DNA of 64,000 nucleotides from a virus. The notes beneath the pieces were generated by a model. It did no database searches, had not been told where the DNA came from, and was given only the letters and a program-made list of their open reading frames with translations. Below are positions 34,190 to 42,909 of the stretch, piece by piece. A program made the translations under genes and the position numbers. Every line of letters begins with the position of its first letter. Position 1 is the first letter of the stretch. The DNA lies in IMG/VR virus record IMGVR_UViG_3300043436_004687, positions 197,099 through 261,098 of that record; one strand, written 5' to 3'.

Positions 34190-35656
34190 TTAGTTGTTAG
34201 AACGATTTTCCATCTTATTAATAAGATCTTTATATCGTGATAATTCTGGACTTACATAAGCAGTAGATTCATTTAAATGACTTGTTGAACTGGCTGATGC
34301 TTCCTTATTTATTTTATTTTCTACTGCTTCTTTAATTGGGGTCTTGCTACCTAATTCTTTACCAATAGATTTGTATAGTGCTTTTGATTCTTCAATTGTT
34401 TTAGCTTCATTATCAAAACGCTCTAATATGTTTAATTTTTCTGTTGATGTTGTAGAATTCTCTAAAAATAATTTAGTTGCATAAGTTAAATTTTGGTTGA
34501 ATACAACAGTTTCACCTAACGCATGTCTAAATTTTGATAAAGCTTTTTTAAATTCTTCTATCAAATCATCTTTCTTTTTTGTTTCAGCTAATAAATCAAT
34601 ATATCTTTGATTAGCTTCATCAACTGATTTTGCACCAGGGCCTTTAATCGGTGTTGCTTTACCAGGAACTCTTCTTGCTTGAGCATTCCCAACTGGAATA
34701 CTTTCTTCAATAGCTTCTTCCTCATCATCACTTTCACCCATTACCATTGGACCTTCTGCTTTTGCATGTGGTGTTTTATTAGGAAATGCAGTCTCAACAT
34801 CTTTTTCAACATCTGTACTTTCAGGTGCTTTAGTACCCTCAATATCTCCTGTTTCCATAGAAGTGTTTTGTAATTCCTTATCATGACCTTTACCTCTAAC
34901 TATATCTTCGGCAAGTTCATCATCATCACTCATTGCAATTTCAAATACAATACTTTCACCTAATTCATCATCATCATCTTCTTCTGAATCCAAATCTAAC
35001 TCAGTTGAGTCATCTTCAATTGGAGTTTCATCATCTAAATCTGCTTCAACCTCAGTTGAATCAGCATCTAATCCACCAACTTCTGCATCTAAATCAGATG
35101 CTGCAACCGTAGGTGCCGCTGGTAAAATTGGTGCAACTGTAGGTGCTCCTTCCCCAAATTTAACATTATATTCAGAACCGCTAATAGGATCTTTAATTTT
35201 TACCTCATTTGGTGAAACAACTTCAATTTCATCGTTATTTGCTAATTTTTTGTAAACAGATATCACATTTTCATCAGACTCACCAGTTAAATCAAATTCA
35301 TAGTCTTCACTACCTTCTGCATCATAGTCCTCGCTACCTTCTGCATCTAAATCTAACTCACCAGCTTCTGCATCTAAATCATCTGCTGGTAATTCATTGT
35401 TTACTGAATCATCAGTTGCACCTAAATCGTCAACTTCTGTTTCATCACCAATTTCTGTTTCGTCATCAACTTCTGTTTCATCTTCAACATCAGTCTCGTC
35501 ATACATGTCTTCATTAATAGACTCTTTCACTACACTTTCAATTTCTTCTCTAGCTACGCTACGAAGTATTTCTTTTGTGTTTGTTGATATAGCTTCTTGG
35601 ATTAACTCATAATCCGCCATTGCTTCTTCAACTATCGACTTTTTTGTTTCGGTCAT
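34190..35656 (-). CDS. Acidic prohead scaffold protein (gp22-like position)
   Basis: 488 residues. Residues 1-50 are helical; 50-130 consist of Asp/Glu repeats (DETEVDDETEIGDETEV and DAEGSEDYDAEGSEDYE); a small domain (NDEIEVVSPNEVKIKDPISG) and another acidic part follow; residues 345-470 are helical with LAETKKKDDLIEEFKKALSK and a Ser/Thr-rich end. Located between protease and capsid genes, it takes the place of T4 gp22, the core scaffold that is degraded by the protease. Assignment is by position and composition. Confidence 0.72.
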   Translation of the reverse strand: MTETKKSIVEEAMADYELIQEAISTNTKEILRSVAREEIESVVKESINEDMYDETDVEDETEVDDETEIGDETEVDDLGATDDSVNNELPADDLDAEAGELDLDAEGSEDYDAEGSEDYEFDLTGESDENVISVYKKLANNDEIEVVSPNEVKIKDPISGSEYNVKFGEGAPTVAPILPAAPTVAASDLDAEVGGLDADSTEVEADLDDETPIEDDSTELDLDSEEDDDDELGESIVFEIAMSDDDELAEDIVRGKGHDKELQNTSMETGDIEGTKAPESTDVEKDVETAFPNKTPHAKAEGPMVMGESDDEEEAIEESIPVGNAQARRVPGKATPIKGPGAKSVDEANQRYIDLLAETKKKDDLIEEFKKALSKFRHALGETVVFNQNLTYATKLFLENSTTSTEKLNILERFDNEAKTIEESKALYKSIGKELGSKTPIKEAVENKINKEASASSTSHLNESTAYVSPELSRYKDLINKMENRSNN

Positions 35657-35698
35657 TTTATTATATTTGTTTTTATTTTATTTTTAAGAAAACCTCTA

Positions 35699-35713
35699 TT
35701 TCCTAATAAATAT
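35699..35713 (-). promoter_or_regulatory. Late-promoter-like motif before the scaffold gene
   Basis: Minus strand reads ATATTTATTAGGAAA, shared base for base with the copy at 36493-36507 before the protease gene. 43 bases upstream of the scaffold ATG. Confidence 0.45.
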
Positions 35714-35755
35714 GTTATTATTTATAAAAAAACTTTATTTTTTAAAAAAATATTT

Positions 35756-36484
35756 TTAATTGATTAAAAAATTATTTAATTTATCAATTAATAATGATTT
35801 TTGTTTAACCTCTGATTCCATAAATGGAGTTGCTTCTTGTTGATTTGAAAACATATATGAACCAGGTGTACTAGGACTAGTAACAATATCCCAACAAATT
35901 AGCTCAAAATCTTCTTGTACCATTAATTTACCGTTTCTTTCATCTAAAGAACCAACACCCCTTGAAGAAACCCCAACTCTTATCCCTTTTCTTAAATAAT
36001 TGGCTATCCTATCTCCTTCACATGATATAATACCTAAATTTATAAATCCTGGGCTCATTATAATTTCTATTTCCCCAACAAGTGTCTGACCCTCCCACCA
36101 AATTTTTTTGATTTCGTGTGAAATTCTAGTGTTTGATATGATACTAGAATCTGGGTGATCTGATTCACCTAATGCACTTCTGGCTTCAATTAATTTTTGA
36201 TAATTGTTAGCTTCACGCATTAAAATATGTTTTGGGTATATTCGACCATTTTTATTAACCACATCATATTTTTGTAGAATAACAAATAATACTAACGGTT
36301 CTACCATTACTTTTCCAACAGATGCTGCGTTTTCACCTAACTTCTGTATTTCACTAATAAATGGTTTATTTCGCAAGTCGTGCGGATCTATAAATCCAGA
36401 ATCACTTTCAATTAAAATACCATAACCAGTTTCATTCTTTTTTAAATATTTTAAACCAGAATTATATTTTTCGTTAATCGACAT
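35756..36484 (-). CDS. Prohead core protease, gp21-like
   Basis: 242 residues. NKNGRIYPKHILMREANNYQKLIEARSALGESDHPDSSI carries the catalytic His in GESDHPD; IRVGVSSRGVGSLDE carries the catalytic Ser region; DFELICWDIVTSPSTPGSY follows as in T4 gp21. This serine protease cuts scaffold and capsid N-termini during head maturation. Gap to the scaffold start is 99 bases with a late motif. Confidence 0.9.
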   Translation of the reverse strand: MSINEKYNSGLKYLKKNETGYGILIESDSGFIDPHDLRNKPFISEIQKLGENAASVGKVMVEPLVLFVILQKYDVVNKNGRIYPKHILMREANNYQKLIEARSALGESDHPDSSIISNTRISHEIKKIWWEGQTLVGEIEIIMSPGFINLGIISCEGDRIANYLRKGIRVGVSSRGVGSLDERNGKLMVQEDFELICWDIVTSPSTPGSYMFSNQQEATPFMESEVKQKSLLIDKLNNFLIN

Positions 36485-36492
36485 ATATTTAC

Positions 36493-36507
36493 TTTCCTAA
36501 TAAATAT
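36493..36507 (-). promoter_or_regulatory. Late-promoter-like motif before the protease gene
   Basis: ATATTTATTAGGAAA on the minus strand, nine bases from the protease ATG, identical over 15 bases to the motif before the scaffold gene. Confidence 0.45.
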
Positions 36508-36520
36508 AATTTTAAAATAA

Positions 36521-36551
36521 AAAAACCCTAATCATGGTAGATTAGGGTTTA
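36521..36551 (-). terminator. Terminator between 36607 gene and prohead protease
   Basis: AAACCCTAATC-ATGGTA-GATTAGGGTTT stem, T-rich on the minus strand. It splits the head module, so the protease needs its own promoter, consistent with the late motif at 36493. Confidence 0.82.
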
Positions 36552-36606
36552 TTTAATTAAAGCACATATAACGCTTGCAATTAAAAATAACACAAAAATT
36601 ATTTTT

Positions 36607-37065
36607 TTAGTCTTTAGTTTTATGGAATTTGAAGTATTGGTTTTTGTTGAATATTTCATTTATTAAGTCTTTTATTATTTCAGTCAATTCTAATTTCATA
36701 AATTCTGAATCGATTAAATTGTTATTAATTTGAAATAAGGTTATTTGACAATTCATAAAACTTCTTCTAACAGAAGAAATGCCAGATTCTCTAATATCCA
36801 AATCTACTATAGTCAAATCATTATAAAATTCATTTTGATTAAGATTATTAAATAAATTACTTCTAATCGATTTATCTAATTTTCTAATTATCTGACCATA
36901 ATTGAAATCTGAATCATAATTTAATACTTCTAACCAAGAATTCATTTTTATGTACACAGCAACTGGGTTTTTCGCATCCACGGTGCCAATTGAAGTTGTA
37001 AAACTTTTAGAAATTTCTAATTTAATTTCTTTACCTCTAGCAATTTTATTCATATTTATTTTCAT
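36607..37065 (-). CDS. Unknown 152-aa protein in head module
   Basis: Not recognised. NPVAVYIKMNSWLEVLNYDSDFNYGQIIRKLDKSIRS and YNDLTIVDLDIRESGISSVRRSFMNCQITLF give an alpha/beta layout reminiscent of small tail-terminator or neck proteins; the position between portal and protease suggests head or neck assembly. Confidence 0.6.
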   Translation of the reverse strand: MKINMNKIARGKEIKLEISKSFTTSIGTVDAKNPVAVYIKMNSWLEVLNYDSDFNYGQIIRKLDKSIRSNLFNNLNQNEFYNDLTIVDLDIRESGISSVRRSFMNCQITLFQINNNLIDSEFMKLELTEIIKDLINEIFNKNQYFKFHKTKD

Positions 37066-37105
37066 TTATTACAATATAAGTAAAAATAAAATAGAAGTCA
37101 AATAT

Positions 37106-37609
37106 TTAATGGCTAAATTGTTTAAAATTTGAAAGAATTTTTTGAGTTATTCTTGGTTTTTTTAATAATTCCTTATTTGGTGTAATGATACAATATAAAT
37201 AACTTTCTTCTTTGGCCACTAAATAATGTTTTTGGTTTTTATTTATTGTGAACGTTTGCCCAGCTTTAAATAATTCACCAGTAATTTTGTTTAAAATAGT
37301 TCCCTTTATAACCCTATTTAACTCATATTCATTTTTATGCTCATGAGGTAATATGAAACCATCTTTTTTGTAGACAGCTAATAGTGAAGAATAGTCTTTA
37401 TTTAAATCTAAACCTAAGACACTAACACCACTACCTAATTTTTCTGGTAAATCAGACCATTTATTTGAAATAAATAACAATTCTGGGATTGTTACGTCTG
37501 GAAAATTATCTGAAAAATTAATTAACTTTGTTTTTATACTATCCAAAGAATTTTTAGCTAGTATGAAAGTGTCGTTTTTGTAGTTAAAAATTTTACTAAA
37601 TAAACTCAT
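37106..37609 (-). CDS. Cupin-domain protein
   Basis: 167 residues; residues 85-150 are a cupin barrel: YKKDGFILPHEHKNEYELNRVIKGTILNKITGELFKAGQTFTINKNQKHYLVAKEESYLYCII, here split for reading, with HEH as first metal site (plus E of NEYE) and H of QKHY as second. N-terminal 60 residues are helical. Cupins have many roles; in the head module it could be a structural or sugar-binding barrel. Not an obvious T4 head gene. Confidence 0.65.
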   Translation of the reverse strand: MSLFSKIFNYKNDTFILAKNSLDSIKTKLINFSDNFPDVTIPELLFISNKWSDLPEKLGSGVSVLGLDLNKDYSSLLAVYKKDGFILPHEHKNEYELNRVIKGTILNKITGELFKAGQTFTINKNQKHYLVAKEESYLYCIITPNKELLKKPRITQKILSNFKQFSH

Positions 37610-37617
37610 TTTAATAG

Positions 37618-37911
37618 CTATTGTTTTTTTATGTTATTATAAAAATAAGATTTAATTTCGTTTAATGATGAAATTATCTGTTGTTTAGTTGCTTTATCGT
37701 CTTCATCCATTTTGCCAGCTTTTACTTCCCAAAGAGTTGTTATTTTAATAACTTCTTTGGATAACAAATCTTTATCGGCCTCGGCTTTAACCAATCTTTT
37801 GGCTAACCACCAAACAATAATACCCATTACAACCACTACTGGCGCTTGTTCTAATAACCAAGGGCCTATATCAATATTAGGTGTTGTATTTGTAGTTAAA
37901 AAATTAATCAT
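37618..37911 (-). CDS. Single-pass membrane protein, 97 aa
   Basis: One transmembrane helix at residues 22-42 (APVVVVMGIIVWWLAKRL) after a short outside-like N-terminus, followed by a charged helical C-terminus (KAEADKDLLSKEVIK; QQIISSLNEIKSYF). The layout is that of small holin or spanin-like or head-to-membrane proteins. Starts inside the 3' end of the upstream gene. Confidence 0.6.
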   Translation of the reverse strand: MINFLTTNTTPNIDIGPWLLEQAPVVVVMGIIVWWLAKRLVKAEADKDLLSKEVIKITTLWEVKAGKMDEDDKATKQQIISSLNEIKSYFYNNIKKQ

Positions 37912-38677
37912 GGAATGCTTTTTTTAATTCTATTAATTTTGAAATATTAGTTTTAAAAGTTTCTTCTACATATTCAATTCCTAATAAACTTTCTTTTACA
38001 TTTAATAATGTTTCTTTTTCAAGTAAATTATCATTACCAATTAACTTTTTATTAACTAATTCGGTACATTCATTTTTTAAATTAACTAATATTTCTTTTT
38101 TCTTTTCTAAATTTGATTCAAATATTGTTTTTAGAATTTTTTTTTCATAATCGTTAAGATTACTATATTTTTCGTTGAATTTTTCCACCATTAAATTCCC
38201 TATAAAACTATTTGGTGGTATTGATTCATTTAAACTAGACTTATTTATTAAATTTGTTTTGTTATACTTGACAATATTACTTAAAGATTCAACAATAGAA
38301 TCAACATTTTTATTTCTAAAAATAAGGGTTGTTATATCATCGTGTAAATCACTTCTATTATAATCACTTTCAACTAAATTGATTTTGTATTTAGAAAGAA
38401 TTGATTTTAATTTTTTATTCTCATTAACAATTTCTTTTTTTGAAAAATTATTTAAAAGATTTATATTCTCTTTAATAAATTCAGAAGCTTTAAATTCATC
38501 AATTTCATTTTTATTTTCAATATTATAATAAACATTAAATTGTGTTTTTAAAATATTACTTTCTTTTAAAGTTTTTAAAAATTCTTTGTAAATGTTTTTA
38601 TGTTCACTAGTTTTATTACTTATATCTTCAACCAGTAAATTATTGAATGTAGTCTTCAATCTTCCAAAATTTTGCAT
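37904..38677 (-). CDS. Unknown 257-aa helical protein after the portal gene
   Basis: Mostly helical, Lys/Asn/Leu-rich, with several coiled-coil segments (EIVNENKKLKSILSKYKINLVESDY; DYEKKILKTIFESNLEKKKEILVNLKNE). A virion or core protein similar in position to T4 gp67/gp68, which lie between portal and protease; no sequence similarity claimed. Confidence 0.6.
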   Translation of the reverse strand: MQNFGRLKTTFNNLLVEDISNKTSEHKNIYKEFLKTLKESNILKTQFNVYYNIENKNEIDEFKASEFIKENINLLNNFSKKEIVNENKKLKSILSKYKINLVESDYNRSDLHDDITTLIFRNKNVDSIVESLSNIVKYNKTNLINKSSLNESIPPNSFIGNLMVEKFNEKYSNLNDYEKKILKTIFESNLEKKKEILVNLKNECTELVNKKLIGNDNLLEKETLLNVKESLLGIEYVEETFKTNISKLIELKKAFHD

Positions 38678-38682
38678 ATTTA

Positions 38683-38700
38683 CTTTTTATAAATAAATAT
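38683..38700 (-). promoter_or_regulatory. Late-promoter-like motif between portal and 37904 gene
   Basis: Minus strand ATATTTATTTATAAAAAG, five bases from the ATG of the downstream gene. Member of the motif group listed in the findings. Confidence 0.35.
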
Positions 38701-38711
38701 GCGAAATTTAT

Positions 38712-40751
38712 TTATAAATTAAGTTTTTCATCAATTTCATTTATCATTTTATTTATAGAATCATTAATTTTTAAATTTTTGTCAAATATCTTAACAGGTT
38801 TTATGTTTTTAACTGATTTTTTATTAAATGATTCCATCAACTTATTTTCATAAATTTGTTGATATTTGTTAACTTTTTTTGTTTGTTTATTTATCAATAA
38901 TTCTTTTCTTTCAGTAAGTATGTTTTCTATTTTTTTGATACTTTCAACTGGAAATTCTTTATCAATTTCTTTTGAGGTGTCCTCCATATCAGCTTCGGTA
39001 TTATCATCCTCTAAATTAGCATCGCTTTCTTCATCACCAAACCCATCCTCATTATTAGTTTCATCGCTATTTTCTAAATCAGTTTCATCTTCATCACCAA
39101 AATCTAAATCAGTATCACCGAATCCGCCCCCACCGAATCCACCTCCACTACCTGATGGTCCACCATCTTCTCCACCATCTTCTGGTACAACACCACCTTC
39201 TTTAGCGGCATCCATATCACCATATATTTTATCTACTTTATCATAAAGACCTGTATGTTTAATTACATTTGCGGTGTTTTCTAATTCAGCGGCAGCGGCT
39301 TTTTCCATTCTTTGTTCTAATAACATTTGTCTAATATCATCATCAGAACGACCAAGTATTTCTTTTTGTGCTTGTGTCATAGACATTGCACCATAACCAT
39401 TTCCAGCATCGCTAACAGCATCTTTATACAGAGAAATTTTAGTTTGCATGTGCTCAACTTTAAGCATTTCGGCTTGTGTTGATGGATTATTTAATGTTAA
39501 TGTGAAATTATCTAAATCATCTTCAAATCCTAATAAATATAAATGAATTATTGCGATTTTATTTAATTCTTGAATAATAGCTTGTTGTATTTTATTTATT
39601 GTTCTAGAAAAACGAATATCTTGTAATGCTAAATTTTTACCATCACCTGTTGCATCATCAAAATTTAAAAATGATTTTGGGGTTCTTAATGCGGTAAATA
39701 ATTTTTTCTGTAAATGTTCAATATCTTCGACAACACCTAAATTTGTTGAACCAGGTAACGTATCAATTGGATTTGGTGCATTATCACCTCTGACTGGAAC
39801 GAAATAATCTTCTGTGTTATTAGCGACATTATAGCGCATATCCATTTGACCAGTTTGTGGATCGATTAAGGGTTTTTTCTTAAATCTAGCGGCAATCTTA
39901 TCCATAAATGGTGCAACATCAGCCTCATCTATATTACCAACATTTATTTTAAATACTTTTCTTTCTCCAGCCCTTGTTAACCTATCAATTAACATTGCAT
40001 CTTCAGCCATACATAACATTCTATGTATTTTTCTAACTTTCTCTAATATGCTAACCCCATAAGGTAATTTTCTATCATCACCTAACAACCTAAAATGCGC
40101 TATTTGCCAAGTTCTGTATTCAATATTCTTACCTTTCCAAATAAATTTAGTTTCGTTTTCTTTTAAATTTAAATTATTGAAATTATATAAATCACCCTCT
40201 TTTCTTTCTATTTCATAATTAGGTAATTGTCTACACCCTAAAACACCTCTTTTATCATCAATATTTAATAACACAAAATTATCACCATATTTAGTTAAAT
40301 TTCTTCCCCACATAGGCAAACTAGTGTGTAAATCTAATCTATTAATAAATAAATCCTTTAGAATTGATTTTACCCTCTTACTACTAGAGTATATATTTAT
40401 CATTTCCCCATTACCATTTAATGTTGAAATTTCTTCGGAAAATATGTCAAGAGTTGCTGCAATTTCTGGGTAAAATTCCATAGCTTCAAAATCTGAATAG
40501 GAGCCTATTCTACTGTTTTCGTTGAATAAAGCTTTTTGGTACATCTCATTATCAACTTTTTGCCAAGTGTTGGCTAGGTATTTATTTTGAAGTGCTTGTT
40601 TTTTAGCAAGTTCAAATTCTTCTTTAGATTGTGTTCTTAATATTTCCTTATTATCTAATTTATAATTATTAGTAACGTTATTAGGTAAGTTTACACCATC
40701 TTTCGTAAAAATATCACTTAACTTATTAAATATTGTTTTTTTTTCAGACAT
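38712..40751 (-). CDS. Portal protein, gp20-like
   Basis: 679 residues. SYSDFEAMEFYPEIAATLDIFSEE, PMWGRNLTKYGDNFVLL, WQIAHFRLLGDDRKLPYGVSILEKVRKIHRMLCMAEDAMLIDRL and RTPKSFLNFDD are typical of T4 gp20-like portals. Residues 525-610 form an acidic Gly-rich insert (GGGFGGGGFGD, EDETDLENSDE) before a helical C-terminus with KKIENILTERKELLINKQTKK. That acidic tail is longer than in T4 gp20 and may contact scaffold. The dodecamer forms the DNA gate of the head. Confidence 0.93.
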   Translation of the reverse strand: MSEKKTIFNKLSDIFTKDGVNLPNNVTNNYKLDNKEILRTQSKEEFELAKKQALQNKYLANTWQKVDNEMYQKALFNENSRIGSYSDFEAMEFYPEIAATLDIFSEEISTLNGNGEMINIYSSSKRVKSILKDLFINRLDLHTSLPMWGRNLTKYGDNFVLLNIDDKRGVLGCRQLPNYEIERKEGDLYNFNNLNLKENETKFIWKGKNIEYRTWQIAHFRLLGDDRKLPYGVSILEKVRKIHRMLCMAEDAMLIDRLTRAGERKVFKINVGNIDEADVAPFMDKIAARFKKKPLIDPQTGQMDMRYNVANNTEDYFVPVRGDNAPNPIDTLPGSTNLGVVEDIEHLQKKLFTALRTPKSFLNFDDATGDGKNLALQDIRFSRTINKIQQAIIQELNKIAIIHLYLLGFEDDLDNFTLTLNNPSTQAEMLKVEHMQTKISLYKDAVSDAGNGYGAMSMTQAQKEILGRSDDDIRQMLLEQRMEKAAAAELENTANVIKHTGLYDKVDKIYGDMDAAKEGGVVPEDGGEDGGPSGSGGGFGGGGFGDTDLDFGDEDETDLENSDETNNEDGFGDEESDANLEDDNTEADMEDTSKEIDKEFPVESIKKIENILTERKELLINKQTKKVNKYQQIYENKLMESFNKKSVKNIKPVKIFDKNLKINDSINKMINEIDEKLNL

Positions 40752-40805
40752 TATTTTATATTATTTCTTTTATTTAATATAACCTTTTTATTGTTTTAAT
40801 AAAGA

Positions 40806-41042
40806 TTATTGGACATATCCACATTCAACATAAGCAAATCTATGTTCTTCACCATTTATTATTTGAAAATCATAAACATATGTCGTTTGATAATCCTCCC
40901 CTTGTGAGAATGGTTTTGCCTTACAACCAGTTGGTAAACCAGTTGTATAATGGGTCATTTTTTTTATTATGTTAGTCTCTGGTGACCATTTATATAAAAA
41001 ACCAGTGTATGGTTTTCTTGTAAATACTTGTTTTTCTTTCAT
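40806..41042 (-). CDS. Small 78-aa protein between terminase and portal
   Basis: VFTRKPYTGFLYKWSPETNIIKKM and DYQTTYVYDFQIINGEEHRFAYVECGYV suggest a small beta fold. No family recognised. A late-like motif (TATTTATAAAAATG) surrounds its start. Confidence 0.6.
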   Translation of the reverse strand: MKEKQVFTRKPYTGFLYKWSPETNIIKKMTHYTTGLPTGCKAKPFSQGEDYQTTYVYDFQIINGEEHRFAYVECGYVQ

Positions 41043-41053
41043 TTTTATAAATA

Positions 41054-42820
41054 TTATCTCATACTAGCAAAAAGCCAACTATAATTATTATTAGGGTCTT
41101 GAGTATTTTGGGTTACATATCTTGGAACATTATTATATTCGTTCATTAATTTCCCACCAACAGAATTAGTTTGTAATTCATTTCCACTAGTTAATCCCCA
41201 AGCATTTAACATGGCTTTGGTTTGATTTGCGGCTTTTTTAAGTTTTTTGAAAGAATTTTCTAATACCCATAAAGCCATACCAAGACACATTAATAAATCG
41301 TCATGGTAACCCTCCATGTGATCTGGTCTACCATTTTTATAAATGAATGTTTTCATTTCAGCAGTCATTGCTTTGGATTTTATTTTTATTCCTTCTGTCC
41401 TTACCATTATTTCTAAATTAGAAATTAGTTGTAATCTAACACCAGTCATGCAAAAACCAGCCACCTTTCCGTTAGGGTCCGAAACATCCCCCTCAACTAA
41501 TTGAACATTAGCATTGCTAGAAGATTTATCATAATGCATATTAGGACAACCAAGTTCAATTAATTTTAGAACAGTTGTCAAACCAACACCAATGTTATCG
41601 ACAACAACATATGCATTGTATTTAATTCCGTATTCTTTAATTATATTAGCAAATAAATCTGGTTGTATTTTACCCTGATATTCAGCAACTTCTTCCATTG
41701 TCGTAAAATCAATAATAACAAATGCTGAACTATCACTACCATCGCCCCTAGATACATCCGCAGCCAAAATATATTCATGTCCCTCAATCGGTAATTCCCA
41801 AACTTTAACTAATCCAGAATTACCATCAAACCATGTTTTATCTATAAATTTAGGATCTTCAACATATTTCCTATTTTGGTTATCAATATCTTCATCATCA
41901 ATTACATTACCCCCAGAACCTAAAAATGAAACGTCTAACTCTTGTGCAATTCTCCTTTTATCATTATTCATACCCTTACACATACTCACGTACCAAGATG
42001 ATGTCGGTTTATAACCCAATTTAATCATCTTTTCATAAGACTCATAAGTAAATTCAATTTCTTCAATAGGTTCTTGATCCTTCATCAACCATTTCAAATC
42101 TTTATTATATCTAGGATCTTGATACCATTTCATTTCAATTATATTATATTCATTTTCACCTTTTATTGATTGTTCGTATGTCTTATAATATAAACCATCA
42201 AAACCATTTGGTGTACTAATTAAAATGGCTTTCCCTCCAGTACTTAAACTGGTAATTGCATTACCATATAAAATGGCTCCATTGTCAACAAAAGCTGCCT
42301 CATCAAAAATTAAATAAGTTGGTGCATATCCACGTAGTGCATCAACAGAAGTTGCCACTGCAATTATTGTTGTCCCATTAGGTAATATTATTTCTATTTG
42401 AGAATCTTTAATAAAAATAGATTTTTTTTCTTTTTCTGGTGTGCCATAGTATTCAGCCCCCCAAACCCATCTTGGTAATTGAGCAATAAAATCTTTAATA
42501 CCCTTTAAAAATTTTTTAGCTAATGTTAATTTATTTGCAATAACCACAATAATTTCTGGGTTTTCTTTACTTGCAAAACTACCTTTTATTGCCATGTATG
42601 CTTGGGTTGTTGTAGAAATACCAGCTTGTCTTGGTTTGGTGATTAAATTAAATCTAAACTTTTCGAAACAATTTATAATTTCAGCTTGTTTTTTGAATAA
42701 TTTAAAAGGAACAAACCCTTCCTGAGTTTTATCAAAAGTTCGTAAATAGTTAATAATCGCATATTTTGGATCCATTAAACATTTAGCATATTCTTTAAGA
42801 ATTTCAGAATGTGTTAGCAT
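41054..42820 (-). CDS. Terminase large subunit, gp17-like
   Basis: 588 residues. ATPase: ITKPRQAGISTTTQAYMA (Walker A-like, about 59-77), PTYLIFDEAAFVDNG (Walker B), ILISTPNGFDGLYYKTY (motif III). Nuclease: ILAADVSRGDGSDSSAFVIID (first Asp), YVVVDNIGVGLTTVL (second Asp) and GYHDDLLMCLGMALW (third). These are all the motifs expected of a packaging motor that pumps DNA and cuts it at the portal. Terminator sits upstream of the gene, so it begins its own transcription unit. Confidence 0.95.
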   Translation of the reverse strand: MLTHSEILKEYAKCLMDPKYAIINYLRTFDKTQEGFVPFKLFKKQAEIINCFEKFRFNLITKPRQAGISTTTQAYMAIKGSFASKENPEIIVVIANKLTLAKKFLKGIKDFIAQLPRWVWGAEYYGTPEKEKKSIFIKDSQIEIILPNGTTIIAVATSVDALRGYAPTYLIFDEAAFVDNGAILYGNAITSLSTGGKAILISTPNGFDGLYYKTYEQSIKGENEYNIIEMKWYQDPRYNKDLKWLMKDQEPIEEIEFTYESYEKMIKLGYKPTSSWYVSMCKGMNNDKRRIAQELDVSFLGSGGNVIDDEDIDNQNRKYVEDPKFIDKTWFDGNSGLVKVWELPIEGHEYILAADVSRGDGSDSSAFVIIDFTTMEEVAEYQGKIQPDLFANIIKEYGIKYNAYVVVDNIGVGLTTVLKLIELGCPNMHYDKSSSNANVQLVEGDVSDPNGKVAGFCMTGVRLQLISNLEIMVRTEGIKIKSKAMTAEMKTFIYKNGRPDHMEGYHDDLLMCLGMALWVLENSFKKLKKAANQTKAMLNAWGLTSGNELQTNSVGGKLMNEYNNVPRYVTQNTQDPNNNYSWLFASMR

Positions 42821-42860
42821 GAGGTTTTTATTAATAAATAGAAGATAGTGAATAAAAACA

Positions 42861-42895
42861 AAAAAGCCGTTACAAATATTTGTAACGGCTTTTTT
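42861..42895 (-). terminator. Terminator upstream of terminase
   Basis: AAAAAGCCGTTACAAATA / TATTTGTAACGGCTTTTT, a long near-perfect stem with flanking A and T runs. It closes the transcript of the 42910-47xxx genes. Confidence 0.9.
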
Positions 42896-42909
42896 CTAAC
42901 CAATTAGTT

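Noticed and set aside
35209-35612. Two long plus-strand frames (His/Leu-rich and Ser-rich)
   Set aside because: Antisense to the Asp/Glu repeats of the scaffold gene; no independent start context.
36542-36606. Hydrophobic 20-residue peptide frame on the minus strand (FVLFLIASVICALIK)
   Set aside because: It looks like a signal peptide, but it has no start codon in frame and ends right away; it also overlaps the terminator flank.
38866-39246. 126-aa plus-strand frame rich in Ser/Pro
   Set aside because: Antisense to the acidic Gly-rich tail of the portal gene; the composition is just the complement of Asp/Glu codons.
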